A DNA stretch of 64,000 bases from Nymphalis io (lineage: Eukaryota; Arthropoda; Insecta; Lepidoptera; Nymphalidae). The notes beneath the pieces are model-generated. The model worked only from the letters and a program-made list of their open reading frames with translations. It searched no databases and had not been told where the DNA came from. Position 1 is the stretch's first letter. Each line of letters begins with the position of its first letter. Positions 36,049 to 46,966 of this stretch are shown in pieces. Both the position numbers and the translations under genes were made by a program. The stretch lies in assembly GCF_905147045.1 (NCBI RefSeq), contig NC_065901.1:6262001-6326000 (forward strand), given 5' to 3'.

Positions 36049-36113
36049 TAGAATTGGCAGACTTTTGAGGCCGGCGATCTGACGTAAAACTTTCTTAGTA
36101 ATGCTCATAGTAT
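36049..36113. other. 65 bp present only in duplication copy 2
   Basis: Starts TAGAATTGGCAGAC and ends ATGCTCATAGTAT. AT dinucleotides flank both edges, and copy 1 has a single AT at the join (24,017-24,018). This fits a small deletion by 2 bp microhomology in copy 1. Confidence 0.85.
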
Positions 36114-36180
36114 GTTTGTTTTAGCTTGACGTTTTAAGCGCTTAACAGGTACGCAATAAATGTCCTGATATAGCATTTTC

Positions 36181-36902
36181 GTTTAATAATATGTATTCAA
36201 AAGGACTTTTATAACCGATGTTTTTTTTTTTTACTTTATAAAATATACTAAACTTGTTATATAAAGGAGCAAATATAATAAAAAATAGACTACATAGTGT
36301 TAAAAACAAAACTATTTTCTATTTCGTAAATAATTTATTAAAAGCACAATCATTATTTGATCAAAATTTTTAAAGAATTAATTCATAATCCGTTGCATTT
36401 TTAAGTTGCTGGAGAGCCAAAGAAACTTTTGTAATGACTAACTGATGAATATTCATAGGACCTCGCTCTTATACTACGCTCTCCTCATTTGCATAATACT
36501 CAGTAGCTAAGACTCTTTTGGTTATTTTGTCTATTTAGTATTTCCATACTGCTTTTGTCAGTCATGTCTTATTTCTGTCATTCAAAAGAGCACTTAATTG
36601 CTTTTGAGAGAATTCTTTGTAAATAGCATTGTATTTTAAAGATTAGTAGGAACTGCGCTTTTTTAACTGTCTTATTCGTTTCTCCTCCGCTTCAGAGTGT
36701 ATTTTCTCGTAGATTGATGCTTTATTTTGCGTTTTATACACGATAAAAATAATAAGTACTATAAAGAACACTTCGGTGGCATAAATAATTATAAAATTAG
36801 TCGTTACATAATTTATTAAAATGCGCTGCTTACAGCAGGTCAGTATACTGAATAATTATAAAATATTTTAAATTATACTATGTGACTTTATATGTATTAC
36901 TC
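36181..36902. other. Unique AT-rich DNA after the duplication
   Basis: Contains a poly-T run near 36,220. No gene or named repeat is seen. Confidence 0.5.
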
Positions 36903-36975
36903 GGTGCGAGACCGCCTTGGTACCTAAAAACCATACCTTAAGTATTCTATCGCCATCAGCAATACTTAGTATTAA
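36903..36975 (+). mobile_element. Probable SINE-A scrap
   Basis: GACCGCCTTGGTACC and TATTCTATCGCCATCAGCAA followed by TACTTAGTATT resemble the SINE-A head with gaps. Weak match. Confidence 0.4.
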
Positions 36976-37313
36976 AAATATAATTATAGAATTTATAAGC
37001 ATACATATATATGCTAATATCTGGTAAGATTTATAATATTCATTAGTTAAAATTGAAATCAATAACAATATAATCATACAAGTCAAGAGTCAAATTTATA
37101 ATACGTCATATAAATTCCACGTAGCGAGGATTTATTTACTTGAAGTAATGTAATAACATTATCCGATAAGCAGATCTGAAATGGTTATATTAATTCGGCT
37201 AATTGCCTGTTGATCAATCTCTAACACATCTTATCTTAACAGAGGAATAATTTCCGGAGACGCCTATATTTATTACATTTAGAGTAATACTCGTATATTA
37301 CTTGTATTTTACC

Positions 37314-37573
37314 TGGTGGAAGGGCTTTATGCAGGCCCGTCTGGGTACCACTCACTAATCAGATATTCTGCCGATAAGCAGTTATACTAGTATTGTTGAA
37401 GGGTCAGCGAGCCAGTGTCTACAGGCACAAAGGTCATAACATCTTAGTTCCCAAGGTTAGTGGCGCATTGGCGAGGTAAGGAATGGTTATTATTTATTAC
37501 CTCACCAATGTCTATGGGCAGTGGTGACCACTTATCATTAGGTGGTCCATTTGCTCGCCCGCCTGCCTATAAC
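37314..37573 (+). mobile_element. SINE-A, diverged
   Basis: CTGGTGGAAGGGCTTTATGC, CCCGTCTGGGTACCACTC, TTAGTTCCCAAGGTTAGTGG and GGTGACCACTTATCATTAGG cover almost the whole element with several small deletions. Confidence 0.8.
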
Positions 37574-37982
37574 GAGTTTTGAGAATTAACTCGTGCGAAC
37601 TAAGCAATAGCAAAACATTGTGCTGCACCGGCACATGGCACCGGTGCCGCACCGTAGACATGGATCCACGCCCTAAAACTTCAATTAATTGCGGCAGTTT
37701 TTCAATCTCTATGGCAGATCAGGGATTAAAAAAATCGAATATGTACGTATCGATCATCATGATACGATTTTGATAGCCAAATATCGGGCCTCGATTTGAA
37801 AGTCCCGGGATACGACGGGTCGGTCTATTCATAGTAGATGTATCGACACACAACCTAATTAATACCTTCGAGCATTTAAGCGCCTCAATTATCCAAATGG
37901 TGGTGAGAAACTAATCCATAGTCAACGTTGAATTTAATCATATCTTTATTTTTATTTTTTATTATTTTAATAACTTTATTAT
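37574..37982. other. Non-repetitive stretch with a short GC palindrome
   Basis: GGCACCGGTGCC (37,636-37,647) is a perfect palindrome in a locally GC-rich patch. The open frame at 37,579-37,773 has no recognisable motif. Confidence 0.5.
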
Positions 37983-37996
37983 ATTCTGAAATTAAA

Positions 37997-38121
37997 TATA
38001 TTCGCAAAGTGGCTGGCAACGTATGGATATTGAGAGCTGAAGATCGAGATCAATGGCGTGCCATTGGAGAGTCCTATGTCCAGCAGTGGACGACGAAGGG
38101 TTGTTGATGATGATGATGATG
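37997..38121 (+). mobile_element. RTE-B stub (125 bp) with 14 bp target-site duplication
   Basis: The insert reads KVAGN and then WRAIGESYVQQWTTKGC, the last residues of RTE-B, and ends in a (GAT)n tail. ATTCTGAAATTAAA occurs immediately on both sides (37,983-37,996 and 38,122-38,135). This is a textbook extremely 5'-truncated insertion by target-primed reverse transcription. Confidence 0.9.
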
Positions 38122-38867
38122 ATTCTGAAATTAAACAATATAATCTTTATTTCAATAAGCTGACAAAATAAAATTAATTTGATTTTTTTTACAAGCGTCA
38201 TATATATAATGTTCCAAGTGGCTATGGTGATTTGCTTATATAAATTAGAAATCGGTTGAGCGTACTTTCATTCGCATGACTCAACTCGTTTTAATCTAAT
38301 TTTATTTAACATAAATTATTTTTTAGAAAAAACGTAATGATTAAATAAATTCGTCTTTTAAATAATAATGTTGGAGTACGATAATGTTATTTGCTTGGAA
38401 TATTCAAAACAATTTAGGCATTCCTTTTGTTTTAATTAACCTAACATGTGTGAAAACGGAAATAAAATACATAATAATTAAAATACAGAGCTCGTTGAAT
38501 ATTAAAATAGAATTATCCTTGCTAATTATTCGCATGTAACAAATGCTTCTAATATATAAACCATTTCATAATCAAATATTCGTTTGATATTTAAAAAATA
38601 TATTAACCATTTTGTTTTTAATGGACAAAAGCTGATAAAAGATGATTCGAATTGTAAATAAATATTGATGGTTAATTTTATCTCATAAAATTTATTTCAA
38701 ACAATGTATCATAATAGGATATATTATAATAACTAAAAAGCGTACATAGTCGGCGCTACCGCTAAAGAGGCAACATTTGTAACAATTAAATCACAACATT
38801 TACGTTAAGAATAAATATAACACAAAATGATAAAATAATCAATTAGATATACATTTATATAATAAAA

Positions 38868-39150
38868 CTAGCTGACCCGGCAAACGTTGTTTTGCCATAT
38901 AAATGATATCTACTGAATATTTTGGTTTTAAATAAAAAGTAACGAATGTATGGTAAGTGTGTGGGGATGGGATCTATGACAGAAAACCACAAATGGACAT
39001 CGTTTGGCCTTGTGACTTATCGATTGTCATTATAAATATTTGCATAAAGCACCACCTTGCGAATTTTTTCATGCGTTTATTTATTATTGTTTTCTTAGGT
39101 TATCTTTACGGATTTTGTGTGTGAGTGGTGGCTCACCGTAAATTCGTTCC
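38868..39150 (-). mobile_element. Helitron 3' end with helicase relic
   Basis: Read on the minus strand, the element ends GCCGGGTCAGCTAG followed by T. It therefore has the CTRR terminus of Helitrons (CTAG at 38,868-38,871) next to a host T. A 6 bp hairpin GGCAAA/TTTGCC (38,879-38,896) sits 7 bp inside it, as expected for Helitron 3' termini. About 100 bp further in, MTIDKSQGQTMS (39,030 down to 38,995) matches the conserved late motif of the Pif1-like Helitron helicase. The rest of the helicase is decayed or absent; the inner limit is approximate. Confidence 0.75.
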
Positions 39151-39237
39151 ACATTATGAGACAGAACTTTTGAAAAAGGTGGTCTGCTATTTGTTTTCTT
39201 TATATTGGTAAATGGATCATATACCTTGGTACTATAA

Positions 39238-39376
39238 AAATATTAACCATTCCTTACATAGCGAATGCGCCACCAATGTTGGGAACTATATAGTCCCTTG
39301 TGCCTGTAGTTGTGCTTCATCGCCCTTTAAGCCGGAACACAACAATACTAAATATTGCTGCTTGGCGCTAGAATAT
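39238..39376 (-). mobile_element. SINE-A middle fragment
   Basis: ATTAACCATTCCTTACATAG, TTGTGCCTGTAGTTG and CCGGAACACAACAATACTAA are SINE-A inverted, with both ends missing. Confidence 0.75.
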
Positions 39377-39514
39377 GGGATAAACATAGTACATACGAAT
39401 GGAACATAATCTTTGTGCTACCTATTTCGCTGTCGCATCGTTGGCCATCACCATAATTTTTCTTCTTGCGCGAGAAATTTAATTTTGCCGTAACTCCTAA
39501 GATATTAATTAAAA

Positions 39515-39835
39515 TTAATCCTTTTATAATTCCAGTGAGGCAACTGCGTCTTTTTATTGCCTTTCAATCGATTCAATTAGCAGCTAATAGTTTCTATTAA
39601 AACAGACAAATTGAATGACTGCTAAATATTTTTTGAAATATTGTTTAATATTTTACACAACTCCAGTGATTTATTTCACACAAACTATATAAACAAACAT
39701 GTATGTTCAAAGGTGGCGCTGCTAACAAAATTCAAAAGGAATTAAGTTTTACTTATTGCATTAAATAATTAAATTTGATTCAGAATAATTTTATCATTTC
39801 TAAAGGATTTTATTTTGAATAATGTCAAAGTAATT
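39515..39835. repeat. Segment homologous to 15.2-15.8 kb
   Basis: Shares, in order, CCTTTTATAATTCCAGTGA, AAACAGACAAA, TATATAAACAAACAT, AAAGGTGGCGC and AAATTTGATTCAGAATAA with 15,226-15,832, without the extra 230 bp seen there. Either a dispersed repeat family or an old segmental duplication. Confidence 0.7.
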
Positions 39836-41463
39836 TTGTGTATATATTGAAAGATTCATGATGTGTCCAAAAAATTGAAATAAAAAATCTTGATAGAAAT
39901 AGAATCTTGAAACGCTGCATCTTGTTATGAATATTTGATGCAAATTAAATTTTCGCATATTTACTTTAGTTAAAGCAGTATGCTTTTCATGTTAGTCATT
40001 TGTATTATATATTAAGACATTCTTTGTTTTATTGTAACGTGATTCATTTATTTTATAATATAACCATGTTGAAGTTGGTAACGCTTAATACTTCTTAATG
40101 CTTGTATCTAGCATATATTTGATATTAGCCGTTTGATTAAAAATTCTGAATGAAAATACAGTTTGTTTAAGTCTAAAATAAATTAATTTATAAAATGTCT
40201 GCTGCGGTCTGAATCAAAATATTTCGAACTAATGAAAATCAAGAAATTGCTGAAAATGCTATATTTAAAATGTAGTAATTTAGAAAACACTCAGTATTAT
40301 CTTTATCATCTATGATATAAAATATACCATGCAATCGTTGTACATTTTTTTAATCTAGACACTAATTATTATCAGTTGGTAATATTTTCAGTGTTTTTTC
40401 TATATAATTATAATAAGTTTCCACTATTAACATTTTAATCAACACGTACTTTGCAGCTAGTGTATCGAAGTAAGCGGACGACCAGCTTCAGCTAGCCAGC
40501 CAATATAAAGATCACCGTCTAACCGTGTGACTTTAAAATATAACGTTCAGAGGCTCTCTTGATAATTAAGCCGGTGCTGTCTTACTCTTGCAGCACATGA
40601 TTTTTTTTTTTGCATACAAAAGGTGGTAATTAGCCTTCTCTATTTATAAAGGCAATTGAATTTTTGTTGTTGTATAGATGTGTAAGGGACTAAAAAGGAG
40701 CTAATGATCTTCAAATAGCTGTTCAAATTTTCTTTAATTATATTATTCAAGTCAAGCCTCATTATTCTCAGTCAAGTCACCTTTCAAATGAAAAAAAAAC
40801 TAAATAATAATTGGTTTATCCGCTTAGAACTTACGATGACATGGACACAACAATACACATGTAAAAATAATAAAACCATTCTTTTTCGTTTATATATTAT
40901 AATATATTTAGAACACATTATTGAATGCATAGCACAGTCTAGCTCTTGTAAGTAATAAACGCTTAGCCTTATAAATAAATATAACACGTCCGTGTTAAAG
41001 TGTCCACTTTAATTAGGGCAGAGCTGATAGTAATCGTGAATGTTGCAAAGTGAGACGGGTCAAGATGCGGGGTTCGTTGTTGATATACTGGTACTATAAA
41101 TAATTATAATACATTTTTAATAGAACATACTAGAAGAGTTAATATTCGCTGTTTCTTTGAATAAATTATATTTTTATTTTGGAATAATGGTTACAACGGA
41201 TATAATGTCACATCATTTAATCTTATATTACTTAGAGCATTCACGAAATTAGGGAAGGTGTATACTTCAGGAGATAATTAGAAAATATTGTATCCAGTTG
41301 TCCATTAATAAGCTTTTTACAATCAACATAATCAAAATAAAATAATTAGTAAAATTAAATTGTCGTATGTATAATTTTACTTACTTTCGCATTTATAATA
41401 TTAGTTAGAATTAACATTGTACCTTTTATATTTGCTTGAAGAGCTTTCATTCAAGACACAAGT
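39836..41463. other. AT-rich DNA, nothing recognised
   Basis: About 1.6 kb without a convincing gene. A TATA-like element near 40,505 (CAATATAAAGATCACC) has no gene after it. Confidence 0.5.
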
Positions 41464-41486
41464 CTTCATAGTTGTGTAACTTGTGT

Positions 41487-41779
41487 GCCTGTTAATGTCC
41501 CACTGCTGGGCTAAAGGCCTCCTCTCCTCATTTTGAGGAGCAGGTTTGGAGCTTATTCTACCACGCTGCTCCAATTCGGATTGGTAGAATACACATGAGG
41601 CAGAATTTCAGTGAAATTAGACACATGCAGGTTTCCTCATGATGTTTTCCTTCACCGTAAAGCACGAGATGAATTAAAATCACAAATTAAGCACATGGAA
41701 ATTAAGTGGTGCTTGCCCGGGTTTGAACCCACGATCATCGGTTAAGATTCACGAGTTCTTACCACAGGTCCATCTCGGC
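41487..41779 (-). mobile_element. SINE-B, near full length, minus strand
   Basis: Inverted order: tail TTAATGTCCCACTGCTGGGC, body TTCCTCATGATGTTTTCC, B box GGGTTTGAACCCACGATCAT and A-box region ending CCATCTCGGC. CTTCATAGTT (41,464-41,473) and CTTCGTAGTT (41,779-41,788) match at nine of ten positions and may be the target-site duplication. Confidence 0.88.
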
Positions 41780-41788
41780 TTCGTAGTT

Positions 41789-42432
41789 ATTAAAATTTTT
41801 AAATGAACATAAAGCATAGGGTTCGTTAAATATATTTCAATTTAACAACACAACTAAGAGTACTTTCCTTTAAATAAAACTCTACTTAGCTATATAAACT
41901 AAATTAATCTTCTTAAGTTTATTAAAGTCGAGTTCGTAGTGTTTTTATGATTTGCTACAACCAAAATCAATATTTATTTAGTCTTGGGATCGTTGATAAG
42001 TTAAAATTTAATTAAGAAACAACTGGTTCAGTTGTTTCTTAATTAAAATCGTAATGAATATAGTGTACCGATCTGCATAACTATGGAGATCCTGAAGAAG
42101 GATAAAAAATCTATATATTTTTTTTATATTACTAAAAATATAAAATTCACAGGATTGCACAGAAATATGATGAGTTATTGTCATTTTAGACCCGCAGTCC
42201 TCTAAATTTATTTTTAAATGTGTTGGTTTTGTATAATCTTTTTACAAGTATGGTTTAAGCTTTTAGTAACGTATGGTAACAAATCCTTAATGAGCTTTTT
42301 GAGCTTATTTAATCTTTTTTTTAATATCAGCTTTAGGGTCGAATATTAAAAGGGACGATAACTACAGCAAAAATATTGTTGTTAGGTATACTGGAAAAGC
42401 GAAGTCAATAATGGGATATAAGCTTTTATTTT
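41789..42432. other. AT-rich DNA, nothing recognised
   Basis: A short inverted pair AGAAACAACTGGTTCAG around 42,015-42,045 (GAAACAACTG / CAGTTGTTTC) is the only structure noted. Confidence 0.5.
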
Positions 42433-42690
42433 CAGTCCCAGAGGGCCCAGTGGGTAGAACGCGTGATTCTGAATCGATGATTGCGGTTCGAAACCAGGTA
42501 ACAGACACCAGTGAATTCATCTCCTGCTCGGGGGAGAAGGAAATCGTAGTGAGGAAACCTTCAAGTGTTTAATTTCACTGACATGTGCATCAACCAATCC
42601 ACATTGAAATAGCGTTATGGAATAAGCTCCAAACCTTTTCCTTAAGGAGAGAGGAGGACTTAGTCCACTTGTAGAACATTTACGGTCTTG
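42433..42690 (+). mobile_element. SINE-B, diverged
   Basis: GAGGGCCCAGTGGGTAGAAC (A-box region), GATTGCGGTTCGAAACCAGG (B box), GTAGTGAGGAAACC and TTAGTCCACTTGTAGAACAT cover the whole element with deletions. Confidence 0.8.
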
Positions 42691-44580
42691 ACTTTGCTTT
42701 ACTAAGTCTTATATTTGAACAGAATAATGGAGAACATCTTGTTTGGCGGTAAAATAACTGATGATTGCGTGATACAATACCCAATGTCCAACCCAAATGG
42801 GAAATGATGTCACCATCTAAACATCAGAAAATCCTTTGCGCAAGTAAAGTTTGAAATAAATAATTCTAGATATACTAAGGTACATAAAACTATACCAAAT
42901 ATATGATACGGTCCAAACTTTGTCCTTTGAGCTCCGGACGCGGTGACATTCACCGGATTCTTCACTGTGACTAGGCATGATGTCTGACTCAACTGTGAGG
43001 GACGTAATGTCTTTCTATTAAAATTTTAGTCACGTATAATTTTTGTAAGCATATTCTGCCGTAGAGCTTTTATTTTTAGGACAACTATAAAAAAATTGTT
43101 CACGTAATACGTGAGTTCAGAAAACGGACGAAAACATTATCTTACCTTAAAATAGTATTTTAAGAAATATAACTTGCAACTAATAATCTAAATAACATCT
43201 ATTTTTCCAAAATTAAAGAATGTAATAGCGGCTTCTAAAATTAAATTATTTTAATACAACGAAAATTTTAAGTAGTTAATCATGCATAATATTCACTCCC
43301 TCCCGCTTACACGACACACACACATGCACTCGCGAATACACAAATACTGAAAATTAATATATAATAGACGTTACTTACAAAACAAATACAGACATAAATA
43401 AAATATTGGTCATTTTAATGGAACATAATTTAGTAATTTCAAGTGTCCTATGTAAGGTAAACGTTAGCTTTAATATGTATGTAAATTTATTCATGGGTGA
43501 TTTTCTAAGCTTAGATTAGCTTAGTTTTCGAAAATCAAGCTTGACTTTATCTCAATTTAATTTAAAATGTATATATAAAATTATTTATATATTAATTGCA
43601 TAACAATAAAAAAGTTATGATTTTTTTCTTAAGATTAATGAAATAAAACATAACTGATGATTATTTTCAAAATGCTTATCATATTTTAGTGGATATGATT
43701 TATTGCATAAATAATAAATAAAATCTTTTTAAATTTCTTGATTGAAGTAATAGTAAGAGGGAGAGAGGGAGAGGGAAAACAATAAATTTATTAACATTAA
43801 TTAGCTTTTGGTATGGCGTCATCTATCAACACGTCTAATAAATTAATCTAGCATAAGTCGTGAGAACAGTTGGTGTCTATGTCATATAACTCCTAAACAA
43901 GAGTTCTGGCAATGTGCCCATTACCAACTGCTCTTTCAAATTTAGCTTGTACAATGAACAAACATAATATTTTGACGTAGAAATGAACCTATTATATTCT
44001 ACTATAACAAACAAAACATTAATACAGTGTAGTTAAATAATTGTTTTAATATGTCATACATGAGTATTTTATTTTGTTTTTAAACTGTAGTGTCTACACA
44101 CACATGCTAATAAACGATTACAAAACTCAAAACAATACACACATTTATTGAAATAATTATAACTAACTATAAAAATATTAACGTTCTTAATTAAATTAAA
44201 TTATCTTTGTTTTACATGTTATGTTAGTTTAAAAAATATTATGTATCAAAGTTATATTTTTAGTATATATTAATAATTATAACTAAAAGGCCTTTAAAAA
44301 TAAAGTTAGTATTTATTAAAGGTTTATTATCGTTATTTTAAATATCCTTCGGTAAAACTCTTTTATACAACGGGGATTTCATGATGACGTTACATGCAGG
44401 CATGTATCATGAAATTGTATAATAAGTACCTAATAAAAAAAAACAATCCAAAATGCTGAATATAACAGCATATAATAGGTATAATAGGTATTTATTAATA
44501 ATATTAATAGTATAATAATTACGTCCTATTTTGTATATTTTTACAAAAATAATGTCTATAAATATCATACTGCTAGGAAA
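42691..44580. other. AT-rich DNA, nothing recognised
   Basis: Includes a purine-rich GAGGGAGAGAGGGAGAGGG run at 43,757-43,775. No gene. Confidence 0.5.
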
Positions 44581-44760
44581 AGGTGGCGTCCTATTAGAAA
44601 CCTTAATCCTCCACGTCGCTCAATTGTAGATTGGCGGATATTCACGTCGTTTTCTTTCGAGACGTGCAGGCTACCTTATAAAATTATCTTTCATCGCAGA
44701 GCATGTGATGAATTATAAATACAAATGAGAAACAGAGCCAAGTCATCTCATTTCGATACC
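44581..44760 (-). mobile_element. SINE-B, old fragment
   Basis: CACGTCGTTTTCTTTCGAGA, then GCATGTGATGAATTATAAAT and ACAAATGAGAA follow the SINE-B body in inverted order with heavy divergence. Confidence 0.55.
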
Positions 44761-44871
44761 GTTGTGTATATTGAAATGTATTTTTTCAGGGTTTTCATTA
44801 AATTACTATTACGTGTCACGTGAACTGAATCGAAGAAGCCCATAGATCAATTGGTACAATTATTTCACCTT

Positions 44872-46631
44872 AAAAGAGGTGGACCTGGCGAAGCCCCGAT
44901 AACGTGACAAGGAACGAGATAGACTTGATCATTTCGAATAAATGGCACATATTTAGAGATGTTTCAGTGATCAACAGGTTTAATACCGGAAGTGATCACC
45001 GCTTGGTTCGAGGCACTCTAAATATCGACTTAAAAGCCGAAAGATCGAGAATGATGAGGTCTACCTCTCCGACCTACCGTGCTCCAAGCTGCTCAAGGCT
45101 CCGATGTTCGCTCGCAAGTTTGGGAGGCCGCGTCTGACAAAACCTAAAACTGAAAATGGTGGGGTCGTTACCTCTAGGCCTGAGATTGTCGGAGAAGTAT
45201 AGAGGTTTTATGGGCAGTTGTTCTCTTCAAGATCGGATAAACCCGTGGGAATCAGTATTGATTACTCCGAGGAGCTTCCAGTCGTTGACCAAGGCGAGAT
45301 TAGGGCGGCTCTAGAACAGTTTAAAAACAACAAAGCTCCGGGAGATGACGGAATCACAACAGAGTTGCTTAAGGCAGTCGGGACTCCGGTCCTGAAAGAG
45401 CTAGCAAGACTCTTTAATTCCGTCATCCAACATAACAAGACCCCGGAAACGTGGAGCGGGAGTGAGGTGGTACTGTTTTTCAAGAAAGGTGATAAAACCC
45501 TCTTGAAAAACTACAGACCAATCTCCCTCCTGAGTCACGTGTATAAGCTGTTCTCAAGAGTCGTCACGAACCGTCTCGCCAGACGAATTGACGAGTTCCA
45601 GCCCCCAGAGCAAGCCGGCTTTCGATCAGGCTACAGCACCGTATATCGAGGTACTGAGATGTCTGTACAACGCCGCTACAATGACTGTCCACATCCAGGA
45701 CTGTAAGACGAAGGCGATCCAACTGCGCAGAGGGGTGAGACAGAGGGATGTAATATCCCCGAAACTGTTCACCAACGCGTTGGAAGACGTTTTCAAGACG
45801 CTGGATTGGACTGGGTATGGAGTCAATGTAAACGGCGAGTACATCTCACACCTTCGATTTGCCGACGATATCATTATCATAGCAGAGTCGCTGGAACAAC
45901 TTACCGAAATGCTACGTAGCCTAGGCGAGTCTTCCCGGTGTGTCAGTCTCGGTATAAACTTGGACAAGACCAAGGTCATGTTCAATAGGCATGTCGTGCC
46001 GGGACCGATATACGGCGAAGGGAAACCTCTCGAAGTTGTCAGTAAATATACCTACCTAGGACAGATAATACAAGTCGGTAGGAACAACTTCGAGAAGGAA
46101 GCCGATCGAAGAATTCGCTTGGGATGGGTAGCATTTGGTAACCTTCGTCAAGTCCTCAAGTCGTCTATATTGCAATGTTTGAAGACGAAAGTCTTCAACC
46201 AATGCGTCTTACCTGCCATGACATACGGTGCCGAAACGTGAACACTAACTGCGGGACTAGTCCACAAATTCAAAGTCGCTCAGCGTGCTATGGAGCGAGC
46301 TATGCTCGGAGCATCTTTGAAGGATAAGATCAGAAATGAGATTATCCGGAAAAGAACCGGAGTCACCGACATAGCTTGCAAAATTAGCACGCCGAAGTGG
46401 GAGTGGGCTGGTCACGTATGTCGTAGGACCGATGGCTGTTGGAGCAGAGGAGTCCTAGAGTGGAGACCGCGAATCGGCAAGCGCAGCGTAGGGCGTCCTC
46501 CAGCCAGGTGGACCGATGACCTTAAGAAGGTGGCGGGCACCAACTGGATGCAGAAGGCGGAGGACAGGGAGCTTTGGCGCACCTTGGGAGAGGCCTATGT
46601 TCAGCAGTGGACAATGATTGGCTGTTGATTG
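44872..46631 (+). mobile_element. RTE-B LINE, 5'-truncated, with 10 bp target-site duplication
   Basis: The insert runs from the endonuclease C-terminus to the end of the ORF. ATTTCACCTT flanks it on both sides (44,862-44,871 and 46,632-46,641). Its coding region is described separately. Composition is clearly GC-richer than the flanks. It is the longest copy of the family that also left stubs at 23.5, 35.5 and 38.0 kb. Confidence 0.92.
44883..46628 (+). pseudogene. RTE-B endonuclease-reverse transcriptase, internally deleted
   Basis: The endonuclease tail reads RNEIDLIISNKWHIF and SDHR (44,991-45,002). After a frameshift near 45,060, RT begins with KAPGDDGITTELLKA, then FFKKGDKTLLKNYRPISLLS and QAGFRSGYST (45,218-45,640). 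An out-of-frame deletion there joins directly to IEVLRCLYNAATMTV. Roughly 50-80 residues are lost, including box A with the first catalytic Asp. Downstream, RRGVRQRDVISPKLFTNALE, box C FADD (45,858-45,869) and KYTYLGQII are present. A TGA at 46,239-46,241 replaces the Trp expected after GAET. The C-terminal domain ends GRPPARWTDDLKKVAG and VQQWTMIGC at 46,628. It cannot be active. Confidence 0.9.
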
Positions 46632-46741
46632 ATTTCACCTTTTTTCTTTATGCTTGTTTATTATATTGTAATCAACCTCAATCAAATTATATTGTAATGA
46701 AACCTTTAGAAATTATGTGCAATGAAAACGCATCAGCGGCC

Positions 46742-46966
46742 CCTCCTGTTCTGTGCTCTGCTCAGGAGGCGATGGCAAGCTCGCCTCCTGAGCACTATCG
46801 CTCGTACTATCGTACGCACTCCTCGCTAGTGCGTACGATAGTACGAGGCCATACCAGCTGCCATCCATCTCAGAGCCGTCTGAAATAGGACACGCGAGGC
46901 TGCCACCTCACACATCCACAGCCCCAGGTTTACGCCCTATCCTTTAAGCCTCGGGCGTTGGGGCTA
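46742..46966. repeat. GC-rich cluster of three hairpins
   Basis: Hairpin 1: 46,759-46,772 with 46,781-46,794 (14 bp stem, 8-base loop). Hairpin 2: 46,801-46,820 with 46,828-46,847 (20 bp perfect stem, 7-base loop). Hairpin 3: 46,920-46,926 plus 46,932-46,937 with 46,953-46,965 (13 bp with a 5-base bulge). CCTCCTG at 46,742-46,748 can also pair with CAGGAGG at 46,763-46,769, an alternative to hairpin 1. The block lies about 110 bp after the RTE-B insertion. Origin unknown. Confidence 0.9.

Larger units (their letters stand above)
24086..36180. repeat. Tandem duplication, copy 2 (12,095 bp)
   Basis: Head-to-tail copy of 12,043-24,085. The offset is 12,043 bp up to the AT microsatellite, 12,029 bp after it and 12,030 bp after the A-run near 26,740. 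It ends with GATATAGCATTTTC at 36,180 and then enters unique DNA (GTTTAATAATATG). Unlike copy 1 it keeps the 65 bp at 36,049-36,113. The very low divergence points to a recent duplication or to two haplotypes joined during assembly. Confidence 0.95.

Noticed and set aside
12043..36180. The duplicated unit considered as a satellite or CRISPR-like array
   Set aside because: Only two units, each with mixed transposon content. There is no short spacer-repeat pattern anywhere in the window.
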